Origin: Undibacterium hunanense
Lineage (GTDB): Bacteria > Pseudomonadota > Gammaproteobacteria > Burkholderiales > Burkholderiaceae_D
DNA: 64,000 nt
Reading direction: 5' to 3'
Assembly: GCF_014284335.1 (NCBI RefSeq)
Contig: NZ_JACOGF010000004.1
Span: forward strand, 124,001 to 188,000
Shown: positions 50,745-60,900 of the stretch, one piece after another
Layout of the letters: each line of letters opens with the position of its first letter
Position numbering within the stretch: the first letter of the stretch is position 1
Notes under the pieces: model-generated
Seen by the model: only the letters and a program-made list of their open reading frames with translations
Databases searched by the model: none
What the model was told of the DNA's origin: nothing
Position numbers and translations under genes: made by a program

Positions 50745-53700
50745 ATGGAGACTGGCGGCATTCGAAAAGAGCGTGACGCGCCTATACTGGCCCTTGCGCT
50801 TTGCATCTGCCTGATCGCTGCTGCGATCATCGGGCAGAGCTGGTGGTCAATGGCGCAAGACAAGTCGCTGACGATCAATGCTGCTCAGGAGCATAATTTC
50901 CTGGCCGTACGTGTTCTGGAAGAACATGCCAGCGAAGTCCTGAACGATGCCCGTCAGGTCATGAACGTCGTCAGCGATGAGGTAATGACCGAAACCAGGC
51001 TGCTCCCCAGCGACGAAGCCCTGATACGCCAGATGTTGCTAAGGCAGCGCCAGGAATCTGAATTTATCAATACCCTTTCCCTGATCAATCTGAATGGCAA
51101 GCGCTGGGTCAGCAGTGAAAAGGCCGAATTGCCGCCGGAAGCGCAGCGCAGTCTTGCCCATCTCAAATATCTGCTCGACAACCCCACTGATACCAAGGCA
51201 GTGCTTGGCAAACCCTTTCGACTGGCAAATAGCGGGCACTGGGTATTGCCAATTGCAAAAAGTTTTTTTGATTTGAAGGGGCAACAGCTTGGGCTGATAC
51301 AGATAGATGTCGATCTGAGCTATTTCCAGGATTTTTACGAACGTATCGCGCAGGGCAGCGGGGCCACGATCGCCTTGCTGGATGACGCCGGCCATGTACT
51401 GACCGGGACGGCAGATGTGGCCAGATCCGACAAGACCGGTGAAGGGTTTCCTGCATCCGTGGTTGGGCAGATACAGCAGAGTAAATCGACCGAAGGCGCA
51501 CTCAAGGACGACAGTTCCGACGGACGAAATTTGTTGATCAGTTATCGCAAGATCAGTGAATTCCCGCTCACCCTGCTGTATTCAAGAGAAATGAAGGCCA
51601 TCCTGACCGACTGGAATGCCAGGGTTACGCAAAAAATCATCGTGACCTCGGTAACAGCGGGCTTCATTTTTATCCTGGCATTGCTGTTGCTGTGGCAGAT
51701 CCGCCATTTGCGTGATTCCAGAAGCCGGTTGCTGGCCAGCGAAAGCCGTTATCGCCACCTGTTCCAGGGCGCGCAGGACGCCATCTTGCTGATAGGGCGC
51801 GACTATACCTATGTCGACTGCAATCCCGCCGCTGTCAGTCTGTTTGGTTTGAACAACATGAGTGATGTGATCGGGCAGAAAGTAGGCCGTTTTTCGCCCA
51901 GCGACCAGCAGGTCAGCGGACTGGACAGCCGCGACCGTGATCTGTTGGTCATGACCTTGACAGACCGTGCCTTCAAAGGGGAAGCCCCGCGTTTCGAATG
52001 GTCAACCATACGCAATGAACAAATTCAATACAATGAAATTTCCCTGACCAGGGTAGAAGTCAATGGCGAAGTGCTGGTCTTTTGCGTGGTGCGGGATATC
52101 AATGCACGCAAATATACCGAGTTGCTGATAGAAGGACAAAATCAGTTATTGCAACTGATGAGCGGAGATGAAGATTTACCCTTCATACTGGAAGCCACCA
52201 GTCAGTTTGTTGAAAAGCTCTGTCCGCACTGGCGTTGCGGCATACAGTTGCTGTCAGAAGACAGGCGCAGTTTTGCCCAGGCAACCGGCAGCCGTTTCCC
52301 CGCTGTGTTGCTGAAACAGATCCCCGGCATGACGGTCAGTCATGGCAGTGGCATCTGGTCCGAGGTCGTGCTGACCACGAAACCTGCCTACCTGCCTGAT
52401 TTTTTGCATGCACCGGCCATGCAATTCGTCAACGATGTGGAAACCCTGTCCGAATTCGGCTCTTGCTCTGCTTCACCGATTTTTGGTAAAAATGGGCAGT
52501 TATTGGGTAGTTTTACCCTGTTTTCATACAGTAAACAGGCTTTAAGTGAAAAAGACCTGGGCCTGATACGCATCACCGTCGATATTGCCGGGATCGCCAT
52601 CGAAGGTCGTCGCTCAGAAAAGAAAATCCTGCAACTGGCACATTATGATGAATTGACCGGACTGCCCAACCGTTTCCTGTACAACCAGCACTTGTCGCGC
52701 TCGCTGGCGATTGCCGAGCGCAACCGCAGTCAACTGGCCGTGCTGTTTCTTGATCTGGATCGTTTTAAAAACATCAACGACACCTTTGGACATGATGAAG
52801 GTGACCAGGTCTTGCGTACGGTTGCCCGCAGTTTCCGGTTGTGCCTGCGTGAATCGGACATCATTGCCAGGATAGGCGGTGATGAATTCATCCTCCTGAT
52901 CGACCAGTTCAGTGAAGCCCGGGATCTGGGAGATGTCGCCGACAAATTGCTGTTTGAGGCCGCACAGCCATTTGAGATCAATGGTCAGGAATGCCAGTTA
53001 AGTGCCAGTATCGGCATCGCCACCTTCCCGGCAGATGGTAAAGATGCCCAGACCTTGCTGAAAAATGCCGACATCGCCATGTACCGGGCAAAGAACAAGG
53101 GCAAGGACAATTATCAGTTTTATGCCTCGGAAATGAATACCCATACCGTGGAAAGACTGGCATTTGAAGCAAGATTGCGCAAGGCGCTGGAAAGACGCGA
53201 ATTCGTGGTCCACTACCAGCCCAAGCTCGATGTTGTCAGTGGCCGCATCGTCGGCGCTGAAGCGCTGGTACGCTGGAACCACCCTGAGCGCGGCCTGCTG
53301 TCACCCCTGGACTTTATCTCGCTGGCTGAAGAAGCGGGACTGGTGGCACGTCTGGGCATGCTGGTGCTTGACATCGCCTGTCGCGATATTCTCAGCTTCA
53401 GGGCAGTGGACAAGGATTTCGGACGGGTTGCCATCAACCTGTCCGGTTCCCAGTTCAATGACGCCCACATGCTCGATGAAGTCAAAAGTGTCGTCGATTT
53501 CTGGCGCGTGCCCTCGAATTCGATTGAGTTTGAAATTACCGAAAGTATGGTCATGCACAATCGCGAGCAGGCGATAGAGTTGATGGATGGCCTCAAGGAT
53601 GCCGGCTTTACCCTGTCCATTGATGATTTTGGCACTGGCTATTCGTCGCTGGCCTACCTCAAGCGCTTCCCGGTTGATAGTGTCAAGGTGGACCGGTCTT

Positions 53701-53942
53701 TCATCAAGGACATCCCGGACGATCCGAATGATACCGCCATCGTCATGGCCATCGTCGCCATGGCGCACACACTGGGTATCAAGGTGATTGCCGAGGGCGT
53801 GGATTCAGCCACCCAGTTAGCCACTTTGCGTGAATGCAAATGTGACGAATACCAGGGTTTCTACTTCAGCAAGGCGGTGCCGGACAAGGAATTCCTGCAG
53901 TTATTACAGCGTCAGACCCGACTGGGAATGCCGGGCGGCTAG
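50745..53942 (+). CDS. Membrane Cache/PAS/GAF protein with GGDEF and EAL domains
   Basis: The 1065-residue protein starts with a membrane helix (about 15-36), a periplasmic Cache-type sensor (about 40-300), a second helix (about 305-325), a PAS domain (about 340-465), a GAF-like domain (about 475-635), a GGDEF domain and an EAL domain. GGDEF is at 711-715 with inhibitory RESD at 702-705. EAL is at 839-841 with NLSGSQFND, the NE-type EITES and DDFGTGYSS at 960-968. Both active sites look intact, so it may be a dual-function or switchable cyclic-di-GMP enzyme. It stands alone after rnpB. Confidence 0.92.
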   Translation: METGGIRKERDAPILALALCICLIAAAIIGQSWWSMAQDKSLTINAAQEHNFLAVRVLEEHASEVLNDARQVMNVVSDEVMTETRLLPSDEALIRQMLLRQRQESEFINTLSLINLNGKRWVSSEKAELPPEAQRSLAHLKYLLDNPTDTKAVLGKPFRLANSGHWVLPIAKSFFDLKGQQLGLIQIDVDLSYFQDFYERIAQGSGATIALLDDAGHVLTGTADVARSDKTGEGFPASVVGQIQQSKSTEGALKDDSSDGRNLLISYRKISEFPLTLLYSREMKAILTDWNARVTQKIIVTSVTAGFIFILALLLLWQIRHLRDSRSRLLASESRYRHLFQGAQDAILLIGRDYTYVDCNPAAVSLFGLNNMSDVIGQKVGRFSPSDQQVSGLDSRDRDLLVMTLTDRAFKGEAPRFEWSTIRNEQIQYNEISLTRVEVNGEVLVFCVVRDINARKYTELLIEGQNQLLQLMSGDEDLPFILEATSQFVEKLCPHWRCGIQLLSEDRRSFAQATGSRFPAVLLKQIPGMTVSHGSGIWSEVVLTTKPAYLPDFLHAPAMQFVNDVETLSEFGSCSASPIFGKNGQLLGSFTLFSYSKQALSEKDLGLIRITVDIAGIAIEGRRSEKKILQLAHYDELTGLPNRFLYNQHLSRSLAIAERNRSQLAVLFLDLDRFKNINDTFGHDEGDQVLRTVARSFRLCLRESDIIARIGGDEFILLIDQFSEARDLGDVADKLLFEAAQPFEINGQECQLSASIGIATFPADGKDAQTLLKNADIAMYRAKNKGKDNYQFYASEMNTHTVERLAFEARLRKALERREFVVHYQPKLDVVSGRIVGAEALVRWNHPERGLLSPLDFISLAEEAGLVARLGMLVLDIACRDILSFRAVDKDFGRVAINLSGSQFNDAHMLDEVKSVVDFWRVPSNSIEFEITESMVMHNREQAIELMDGLKDAGFTLSIDDFGTGYSSLAYLKRFPVDSVKVDRSFIKDIPDDPNDTAIVMAIVAMAHTLGIKVIAEGVDSATQLATLRECKCDEYQGFYFSKAVPDKEFLQLLQRQTRLGMPGG

Positions 53943-54411
53943 TCACCATCATTTAGCCTCATGCCCTGGCCTGTGTCAGCAACATATCTGGCACGTCTGT
54001 GCTTCCAGGGCTATACCCGTGGTGGTATGCATACCCGCTGACGGCAAGCCTGCATTCTTGTCTGGTCATTTTCGCAAAATACTGGCTCTTGCTGGCAGGA
54101 TAGGGCACTTTGTATGATAATGCCGGGCGTTTTAGTTTTTGGTTTCGTTTCAGCAGCAGAAAGTTTTACCTCAGACAAGTTTCCTTTCTTTGCAGCATTT
54201 TCATTGCCTCATACCCGTTTCATTACGGTATCAGCGGGCAAACACATGGTTATATGTGAGATGCTACCTTCACTATATTTCGTAAGTCTCTAATTTATCA
54301 GGATAAATTGGAAATGCGCTACCTCAAGTAGTTGCGCTAAGTCATTGACTTCATTAGAGAATTTCCCAATTTACCTCTGAAATGTGCTTGACCACGCTCA
54401 AGTCATCCTCT
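53943..54411 (+). other. Long region upstream of the dcw cluster
   Basis: No gene is supported in this stretch. It includes an 18-bp perfect palindrome AATTTATC-AG-GATAAATT (54292-54309) and a repeat of TGCGCTA around 54314-54338. It lies just before the MraZ-type operator and may contain further promoters of the cluster. Confidence 0.4.
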
Positions 54412-54451
54412 AAAGTGGGCAATAGTGTGAAAAAGTGTAATTTTGTGGAAC
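54412..54451 (+). promoter_or_regulatory. MraZ operator: four 10-bp direct repeats
   Basis: AAAGTGGGCA, ATAGTGTGAA, AAAGTGTAAT and TTTGTGGAAC follow each other in exact 10-bp steps. MraZ binds such direct repeats (TGGG boxes in E. coli, AAAGTGK-N3 in mollicutes) upstream of its own gene. The array ends 95 bp before the mraZ start. Confidence 0.7.
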
Positions 54452-54546
54452 AAATCTTCCAAATTCGCTTACATTCCACACTTAATTCCAAACTGAGTTT
54501 TTAAGATTAATCGGTACGACAGGTTTTCAGGGTAAAGGTAGACAGC

Positions 54547-54975
54547 GTGTTTCAGGGGGCGTCCTCACTCAATCTCGATGCAAAAGGCAGAATGTCCATT
54601 CCTGCCCGGCATCGTGACGCGCTGAATGTGCAATGCGAAGGCCGCATCACCCTGACCCGCCACCCTGACGGATGTCTGCTGCTGTTTCCGCGCCCTACAT
54701 GGGAATCCCACCGTGAGCAAATCGCCGCCTGGCCAATTCAGGCACGTGACTGGAAGCGTATTTTTCTTGGCAACGCCTTTGATGTGGAAATGGACAGTGC
54801 CGGCCGTATTCTGGTGGCGCCTGAATTGCGCAATGCCGTTGGCATGCAGCGCGATGTCATGCTGCTGGGCATGGGCAGCCATTTCGAGATATGGGACGCC
54901 GGCAAGCTGGCAGAAAACGAAGCGAAAGCCATTGCTGGCGGCGCTCCTGATGTATTAAACAATTTTTCTTTCTGA
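54547..54975 (+). CDS. mraZ: Transcriptional regulator MraZ
   Basis: The 142-residue protein has two SpoVT/AbrB-like (MraZ) repeats: [18 protein letters not shown] near 6-23 and [16 protein letters not shown] near 80-95, each with the D-x-K/A-G-R motif. MraZ rings bind the repeats upstream of the cluster and repress it. The start is a GTG at 54547 with AAAGG upstream; it matches the family start [11 protein letters not shown]. It leads the dcw operon, followed by rsmH after nine bases. Confidence 0.96.
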   Translation: MFQGASSLNLDAKGRMSIPARHRDALNVQCEGRITLTRHPDGCLLLFPRPTWESHREQIAAWPIQARDWKRIFLGNAFDVEMDSAGRILVAPELRNAVGMQRDVMLLGMGSHFEIWDAGKLAENEAKAIAGGAPDVLNNFSF

Positions 54976-54984
54976 TCGCGGGCA

Positions 54985-55941
54985 ATGAGTATTCAGCAAG
55001 CGGCAGATTTTACGCACCAGACTGTGCTGTTGCATGAGGCTGTAGACGCCCTCGGCATCACGGATCAGCGTGCCAGCGGAATATATGTAGACGGCACCTT
55101 TGGCCGTGGCGGACATAGCCGCCTGATCCTGTCGCAACTGACCACCGATGGTCGCCTGATTGCCTTTGACAAAGACACGCAGGCCATTGCCAGTGCGGCA
55201 GAAATTCAGGATACGCGTTTCCATATAGTGCATGACAGTTTTGCCACCATAGGCCAGGCCCTGCCGGATTGTGGCGTAGGCAAGGTCGATGGCATTTTGA
55301 TGGATTTGGGCATTTCATCTCCCCAGGTGGATGACGCTACCAGGGGCTTCAGCTTCCGGTCAGACGGTCCGCTGGACATGCGCATGGATACCACGCGGGG
55401 CATTTCCGCAGCCGAATGGCTGGAAACTGCCGAAGAGCAACAAATTACGGAGGTTATAAAAGATTATGGGGAAGAACGGTTTGCTTTTCAGATTGCAAAG
55501 GCGATTGTTGCTCGCCGGCAGGCAGAGCCCATTCGTGGAACACGACAGCTCGCAGAAATCGTCGCACACGCCGTCAAAACTCGCGAGAAGGGTAAAGACC
55601 CGGCAACTCGCACCTTTCAGGCTATACGGATTTTCATCAATCAGGAACTTGAAGATCTCGAAATAGGCCTGGCGGCAGCGTATGCAGCGCTGGCACCGCA
55701 TGGGCGGATGTCGGTGATCAGTTTTCATTCACTGGAAGACCGGATAGTGAAGCAGTTTTTCGCTTCCAAAGTGAAAATGGAACAGCCTGATCGTCGTCTG
55801 CCCATCCGTCACGCAGATTTGCCGCAGCCGCAAATGCGCCTGTTGAACCGCATCAAGCCGTCCGAGGCGGAAGTAAGTGCCAATCCGCGTGCCAGGTCAG
55901 CCATCCTGCGGGTTGCCGAACGTTTGCCGGAGGCCGTATGA
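54985..55941 (+). CDS. rsmH: 16S rRNA (cytosine1402-N4)-methyltransferase
   Basis: The 318-residue protein (also called MraW) has [13 protein letters not shown] at the start, the AdoMet loop [12 protein letters not shown], then [31 protein letters not shown] and the late [16 protein letters not shown]. It methylates the decoding centre of 16S rRNA with S-adenosylmethionine. The stop overlaps the ftsL ATG (ATGA), so translation is coupled. Confidence 0.96.
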   Translation: MSIQQAADFTHQTVLLHEAVDALGITDQRASGIYVDGTFGRGGHSRLILSQLTTDGRLIAFDKDTQAIASAAEIQDTRFHIVHDSFATIGQALPDCGVGKVDGILMDLGISSPQVDDATRGFSFRSDGPLDMRMDTTRGISAAEWLETAEEQQITEVIKDYGEERFAFQIAKAIVARRQAEPIRGTRQLAEIVAHAVKTREKGKDPATRTFQAIRIFINQELEDLEIGLAAAYAALAPHGRMSVISFHSLEDRIVKQFFASKVKMEQPDRRLPIRHADLPQPQMRLLNRIKPSEAEVSANPRARSAILRVAERLPEAV

Positions 55942-56213
55942 GTACTCGCCTCAACATCATCCTGGCGATAGCACTGATTGCCTGCGCACTGTCGCTGATC
56001 AATTCGCAGTATCAGGCGCGGCGTCTGTTTATCGAAGTGGAAAGAGAACAAAGCCTTGCCAAGCAATATGAATTGCAATGGACCCAGCTCAAACTCGATC
56101 AGTCTACCTATGGCAAGCATTCGCGCATAGAAGCAACTGCCGTGCGTGAGCTCGATATGGTGGCGGTGACGCCAGAGCGTACGCAATACCTGAAAGCGGT
56201 GGAGGGAAAATGA
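55938..56213 (+). CDS. ftsL: Cell division protein FtsL
   Basis: The 91-residue protein has one membrane helix (about 5-23, [19 protein letters not shown]) and a periplasmic coiled-coil (about 25-70), the standard FtsL shape. FtsL joins FtsB and FtsQ to activate FtsW and FtsI at the septum. It overlaps rsmH and ftsI by four bases on each side. Confidence 0.93.
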   Translation: MSTRLNIILAIALIACALSLINSQYQARRLFIEVEREQSLAKQYELQWTQLKLDQSTYGKHSRIEATAVRELDMVAVTPERTQYLKAVEGK

Positions 56214-57973
56214 GTCGCACTGCCAACGCCCCACGTACAGCTGCTGCACGCGGTGTCGCCTTTTCATCCAGCCCGGTGCTGGATGTGAAGCTGCCGACCT
56301 GGCGTTCCCGTTTCATTCTGTTTCTCTTGTTCGCAGCCTTCATTGCCCTGATTGCCAAGGCCCTGTATTTGCAGGGTTTTACCAATGATTTCCTGAAACA
56401 GCAGGGGGCAAACCGCTATGCCCGCACGCTGGAATTGCCCGCCACCCGTGGCAAGATCACTGACCGTAATGGCCAGGTGCTGGCTTCGTCCGTACCGGTC
56501 AAAGCCATCTGGGCCATCCCTGATGATGTGCTGGAAGCACCAAAAGAAAAGATACAGCAACTAGCCCAGTTGCTGGACATGACAGAAGCTGAACTGCGTA
56601 AAAAACTGGATTCTGACCGCCAGTTTGTCTACCTGAAACGTCAGGTGGAAACAGCGGTGTCCGACAAGGTATTGGCCCTGGCCATACCAGGCATAGAAAC
56701 CCGCAAGGAATACAAGCGTTTCTATCCCGAAGGTGAAGTCATGGCCCATGTGGTCGGCTTTACCAATGTGGAAGATATAGGACAGGAAGGTATAGAGCTG
56801 GCATCGGAAAAAAACCTGGCGGGCAAGACCGGGAGTCGCCGTGTCATCAAGGACAGGCTCGGCCATATCGTTGAAGATATACAGGCCGTGCGCGAACCGC
56901 ATGACGGCAAGGACCTGACCCTGTCGATAGACAGCAAGATCCAGTACATTGCCTTTACGCACCTGAAAGAAGCGGTAGAAAAACATAAGGCGAAAGCCGG
57001 TGGTGCTGTCGTGCTGGACGTGAAAACCGGTGAAGTGCTGGCCCTGGTCAACTTGCCGACTTATAACCCGAATGACAGATCGGTACTGACTGGTGCACAA
57101 CTGCGCAATCGCGTCATGACCGATACCTTTGAGCCAGGTTCGACGATGAAACCCATCACCGTTGCACTGGCGCTGGAAACAGGACGGGTTACACCAGATA
57201 CCCTGATACAGACAGCGCCAGGTGTGATGGCGATCGGCCCTGCACTGATTCATGATGCGCATAAACAGGGTGTGTTGTCGGTTGCCCAGGTGATACAAAA
57301 ATCTTCGAACATAGGCACGGCCAAGATGGCCCTGCAAATGCCGCCACAGGAAATGTGGGAAATGTTTACGACAGTAGGGTTTGGGCAGCAGCCGAAATTT
57401 GGTTTCCCCGGTGCAGTTGCCGGTCGCTTGCGCAACTTCAAAAGCTGGCGTCCGATTGAACAAGCCACCATGAGCTATGGCCACGGTATTTCCGTATCGC
57501 TGATACAGATGGCCAGGTCCTACATGATCTTTGCCAGGGATGGCGACATGATACCGCTGACTTTTCAGAAATCTACTGAGACCCCGACCGGGTCTCGTGT
57601 CATTTCCGAAAAGACCGCAAGACAATTGCGCGCAATGATGGAATCCGTTACCGAACCTGGTGGCACCGCCACCCAGGCACGGATTGCAGGTTACCGCGTT
57701 GCCGGCAAGACCGGTACTGCCCACAAGCTGGAAGGTGGGCGTTATGTGAATAAATACATTGGCGATTTTATCGGTTTTGCACCAGTGTCCAATCCGCGTG
57801 TGATTGTGGCCGTGATGATCGACGAGCCCAGCGTCGGTGGCTATTACGGCGGCACCGTCGCCGCCCCGGTTTTCGCGGCAATTACAGCCAATATTTTGCG
57901 GTCAATGAACATACCGCCAGACTCATCAGTCGTCAATATTATTCCTGACAACAGCGTACAGGAAAGCATGTGA
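56210..57973 (+). CDS. ftsI: Septal peptidoglycan transpeptidase FtsI (PBP3)
   Basis: The 587-residue protein has a short cytoplasmic tail, one membrane helix (about 36-57), a pedestal domain and a penicillin-binding transpeptidase domain. Catalytic motifs are Ser311 in EPGSTMKP, Ser365-Ser366-Asn367 and Lys500-Thr-Gly-Thr. It cross-links septal wall peptides and is a beta-lactam target. The start overlaps ftsL and the stop overlaps the murE ATG by one base. Confidence 0.97.
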   Translation: MSRTANAPRTAAARGVAFSSSPVLDVKLPTWRSRFILFLLFAAFIALIAKALYLQGFTNDFLKQQGANRYARTLELPATRGKITDRNGQVLASSVPVKAIWAIPDDVLEAPKEKIQQLAQLLDMTEAELRKKLDSDRQFVYLKRQVETAVSDKVLALAIPGIETRKEYKRFYPEGEVMAHVVGFTNVEDIGQEGIELASEKNLAGKTGSRRVIKDRLGHIVEDIQAVREPHDGKDLTLSIDSKIQYIAFTHLKEAVEKHKAKAGGAVVLDVKTGEVLALVNLPTYNPNDRSVLTGAQLRNRVMTDTFEPGSTMKPITVALALETGRVTPDTLIQTAPGVMAIGPALIHDAHKQGVLSVAQVIQKSSNIGTAKMALQMPPQEMWEMFTTVGFGQQPKFGFPGAVAGRLRNFKSWRPIEQATMSYGHGISVSLIQMARSYMIFARDGDMIPLTFQKSTETPTGSRVISEKTARQLRAMMESVTEPGGTATQARIAGYRVAGKTGTAHKLEGGRYVNKYIGDFIGFAPVSNPRVIVAVMIDEPSVGGYYGGTVAAPVFAAITANILRSMNIPPDSSVVNIIPDNSVQESM

Positions 57974-59499
57974 TGACTAACAAGAATGTAACCATGAATG
58001 AACTGCTGGACTGGCTGAAACAAGTGGCGCCGAATGCGCAACTGAGCTCAGACTCGCGCAACATACAGGCAGGCGATGTATTTTTCGCCCTGCGTACCTC
58101 TATCAATGACGGGCGGCGGCATATTGCCCATGCTGTGGCCAGTGGTGCCGTTGCCGTCGTGTATGAAGCGGACAATTTTACCTGGGATGACAGCATTGCC
58201 CTTCCTCACCTTGCCGTAGAAAACCTGCTGGCGCTGGCCGGACCGGTCGCGCACGCCTGGTATGGCCAGGCTGACAGTGACTGGTTCAATGTCGCCGTAA
58301 CCGGCACCAATGGCAAGACCTCGTGTTCACAATGGATAGCCCGCGCATTGTCTTTGAACGGGACACCGTCTGCCGTCATCGGTACGCTGGGCACAGGTAT
58401 TTATACCAATGGCACATCAGGACAACTGGCAGAAACCGGTTACACCACACCAGATGCCATCGGCCTGCAACAGAAAATTGCGCAACTTAAACAGGACGGT
58501 GCCCAGGCACTGGCCATCGAAGCATCTTCCATCGGTCTGCACCAGGGACGGCTGAACGGCCTGCATTTTGATGTTGCAGTATTCACCAATTTGACGCGTG
58601 ATCATCTTGATTACCACGGTGATATGGCAGCCTATGCCGAATCCAAGGCAGGTCTTTTTGATTGGCCGGGGCTGGGCATGGCAGTGCTTAATCTGGATGA
58701 TGTATTTGGTTTGCAACTGGTAGAGCGGGTGCAGGCATCGCAGGCTACTACCCGTATTATCGGTTACAGCCTGGAAAAGAATACTGTTCCCGGTATCGAC
58801 GTACTGACCGCCAGTAATCCGAAAACCAATTATGCAGGCACCAGCTTTCACCTCGAATCGCCGTTTGGGTCTGGTTTGGTGAAGACCCAACTGATAGGCA
58901 AATTCAATGTCAGCAATATCCTGGCAGTGATGGCTGTGTTGCTGGGCAAAGGCGTGGCCTGGAACAAGGCCGTGTCCATCATAGAAAAACTCAATCCGGT
59001 ACCGGGCCGCATGCAATTGCTGGGTACGGCTGGGCACGTCATGGTGGTCATTGATTATGCCCATACACCTGATGCGCTGGAAAAAACCCTGGAAGCATTG
59101 CAACAGGTCGCCCAGGAAAGAGATGGCAAATTATGGTGCGTCTTTGGCTGTGGCGGTGACCGTGATCCCGGCAAGCGTCCGCAGATGGGCAAGATCGCCG
59201 AAAGTGCCAGCCATGTCGTGGTGACCAGCGATAATCCGCGTAGTGAAGAGCCGGCTGCGATTATTCAGGACATTCTCAAAGGCATGAGCGGAACGCCGCA
59301 AGTGATAGAAGACCGGGCGAACGCCATCCTGTATGCGATTAAACATGCAGACCATCACGATGTGGTTTTGCTGGCCGGTAAGGGACATGAAACCTATCAG
59401 GACATCAATGGCAAGAAATGGCCATTTTCTGATGAAGAACATGCGGCTCTGGCGCTGGCAACAGTTGCCACCAGCGGCAATATGAAGAGGGGGAACTGA
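57973..59499 (+). CDS. murE: UDP-MurNAc-tripeptide synthetase MurE
   Basis: The 508-residue Mur ligase has the ATP loop GTNGKTS near 117, the carbamylated-lysine region DYHGDMAAYAESKAGLF and the DNPRSEEP motif, which marks meso-diaminopimelate as the added residue. It adds the third amino acid to the wall precursor in the cytoplasm. The ATG at 57973 overlaps the ftsI stop; a GTG at 57970 is the alternative. Confidence 0.96.
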   Translation: MTNKNVTMNELLDWLKQVAPNAQLSSDSRNIQAGDVFFALRTSINDGRRHIAHAVASGAVAVVYEADNFTWDDSIALPHLAVENLLALAGPVAHAWYGQADSDWFNVAVTGTNGKTSCSQWIARALSLNGTPSAVIGTLGTGIYTNGTSGQLAETGYTTPDAIGLQQKIAQLKQDGAQALAIEASSIGLHQGRLNGLHFDVAVFTNLTRDHLDYHGDMAAYAESKAGLFDWPGLGMAVLNLDDVFGLQLVERVQASQATTRIIGYSLEKNTVPGIDVLTASNPKTNYAGTSFHLESPFGSGLVKTQLIGKFNVSNILAVMAVLLGKGVAWNKAVSIIEKLNPVPGRMQLLGTAGHVMVVIDYAHTPDALEKTLEALQQVAQERDGKLWCVFGCGGDRDPGKRPQMGKIAESASHVVVTSDNPRSEEPAAIIQDILKGMSGTPQVIEDRANAILYAIKHADHHDVVLLAGKGHETYQDINGKKWPFSDEEHAALALATVATSGNMKRGN

Positions 59500-60899
59500 T
59501 GCAATTTTCCCTGAATGATCTGTTGCCAGCGATAAAAGGTGCAAGCCTGCAAGGCAATGCCGCCATCACCGGTTTGACGACAGACAGCCGCAAGATAAGC
59601 GCTGGTGACGTATTCGTCGCCTTGCGCGGCGAAAATTTTGATGCCCATGACTTCTTGCCACAGGCCGCAGCGGCTGGTGCAGCAGCAGTTATTGCCGAAG
59701 CCCTGCCCGCAGGATTTGCCTTGCCAGCACTGGTGGTGCCCGACACCAAACTGGCCCTGGCCGAAGTAGCGCGTTTCTGGCGTCAGCAATTTAGCCTGCC
59801 TGTCATAGGTGTGACTGGCAGTAACGGCAAAACTACCGTCAAGGAAATGATTTCCTCCATCCTGGCAGCCGCTTTTGGGCAGGATGGCAGACTGGCGACC
59901 AGCGGTAACCTGAACAATGAAATCGGCGTGCCATTGACGGTCATGCAATTACATGCCGGTCACCAGGCGGCGGTCATAGAAATGGGCATGAACCATCCGG
60001 GCGAGATTGCCTTGCTGGTGTTTGCCGCCATGCCTACCGTAGCACTGGTCAACAATGCCCAGCGCGAACATCAGGAATTCATGCAGACCGTAGAAGCGGT
60101 TGCAAGAGAAAACGGCGTCGCCATCCAGTCTTTACCTGATGCAGGCGTGGCCGTATTTCCTGCCGGTGATGAATACAGCACCTTATGGCAATCCTTTGCG
60201 TCTGAGCGTGGCCAGCGTAAAACCCTGACTTTTGGCCTGTCGGCCGATGCTGATGTACAGGCCACGTATACACCAAGCGTATTCGGCAGCGATCTGCACA
60301 TGCTGCTGGCGGGGCAGCCTCTGTCAGTCCGCCTGAATGCAGCCGGCAAACACAATGTGTTGAATGCGCTGGCGGCAGCAGCTTGCTGCCATGCGATAGG
60401 TATAGAAAATAGTGCCATCGTTGCCGGACTGGAGAATTTTGCACCGGTCAATGGCCGCCTGCAACGCAAGCAGGCGGCGTGTGGCGCAACGGTTATCGAT
60501 GACAGTTATAACGCCAACCCGGATTCAGTCCGCGCCGCAATTGACGTGCTGGCGCAGATCGCTGGTCCAACCATACTGGTGCTGGGCGATATGGGGGAAG
60601 TCGGCGAGAACGGTGCGCAATTCCACCATGAAATTGGTGACTATGCACGCCAGCGCGGTATTCCGCACCTGTTGCTGCTGGGCGAGTTGGTGGCATATAC
60701 CGCCAGCGCCTATGGCGCAGATGCCCGGCATTTTGCCAGCATGGAAACATTATGCCAGGCACTGAATGAGCAGGTGGAGGCAGATGCCACGGTGCTGGTG
60801 AAGGGTTCCCGTTTCATGAAAATGGAAAGAGCCGTTGCGCATCTCTTGGCAGCGAGCGGAACAAATACATTACAACAAAAAACAATAGGGAATCATTAG
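59499..60899 (+). CDS. murF: UDP-MurNAc-pentapeptide synthetase MurF
   Basis: The 466-residue protein has the Mur ligase order: N-terminal UDP-binding domain with [18 protein letters not shown], the ATP loop GSNGKTT near 108, [20 protein letters not shown] and [10 protein letters not shown]. It adds D-Ala-D-Ala to the tripeptide precursor. Its ATG shares a base with the murE stop (TGATG). Confidence 0.96.
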   Translation: MQFSLNDLLPAIKGASLQGNAAITGLTTDSRKISAGDVFVALRGENFDAHDFLPQAAAAGAAAVIAEALPAGFALPALVVPDTKLALAEVARFWRQQFSLPVIGVTGSNGKTTVKEMISSILAAAFGQDGRLATSGNLNNEIGVPLTVMQLHAGHQAAVIEMGMNHPGEIALLVFAAMPTVALVNNAQREHQEFMQTVEAVARENGVAIQSLPDAGVAVFPAGDEYSTLWQSFASERGQRKTLTFGLSADADVQATYTPSVFGSDLHMLLAGQPLSVRLNAAGKHNVLNALAAAACCHAIGIENSAIVAGLENFAPVNGRLQRKQAACGATVIDDSYNANPDSVRAAIDVLAQIAGPTILVLGDMGEVGENGAQFHHEIGDYARQRGIPHLLLLGELVAYTASAYGADARHFASMETLCQALNEQVEADATVLVKGSRFMKMERAVAHLLAASGTNTLQQKTIGNH

Positions 60900-60900
60900 C

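Noticed and set aside
56561-57724. 387-codon open frame antisense to ftsI
   Set aside because: It is a shadow of the transpeptidase gene with no recognisable motif.
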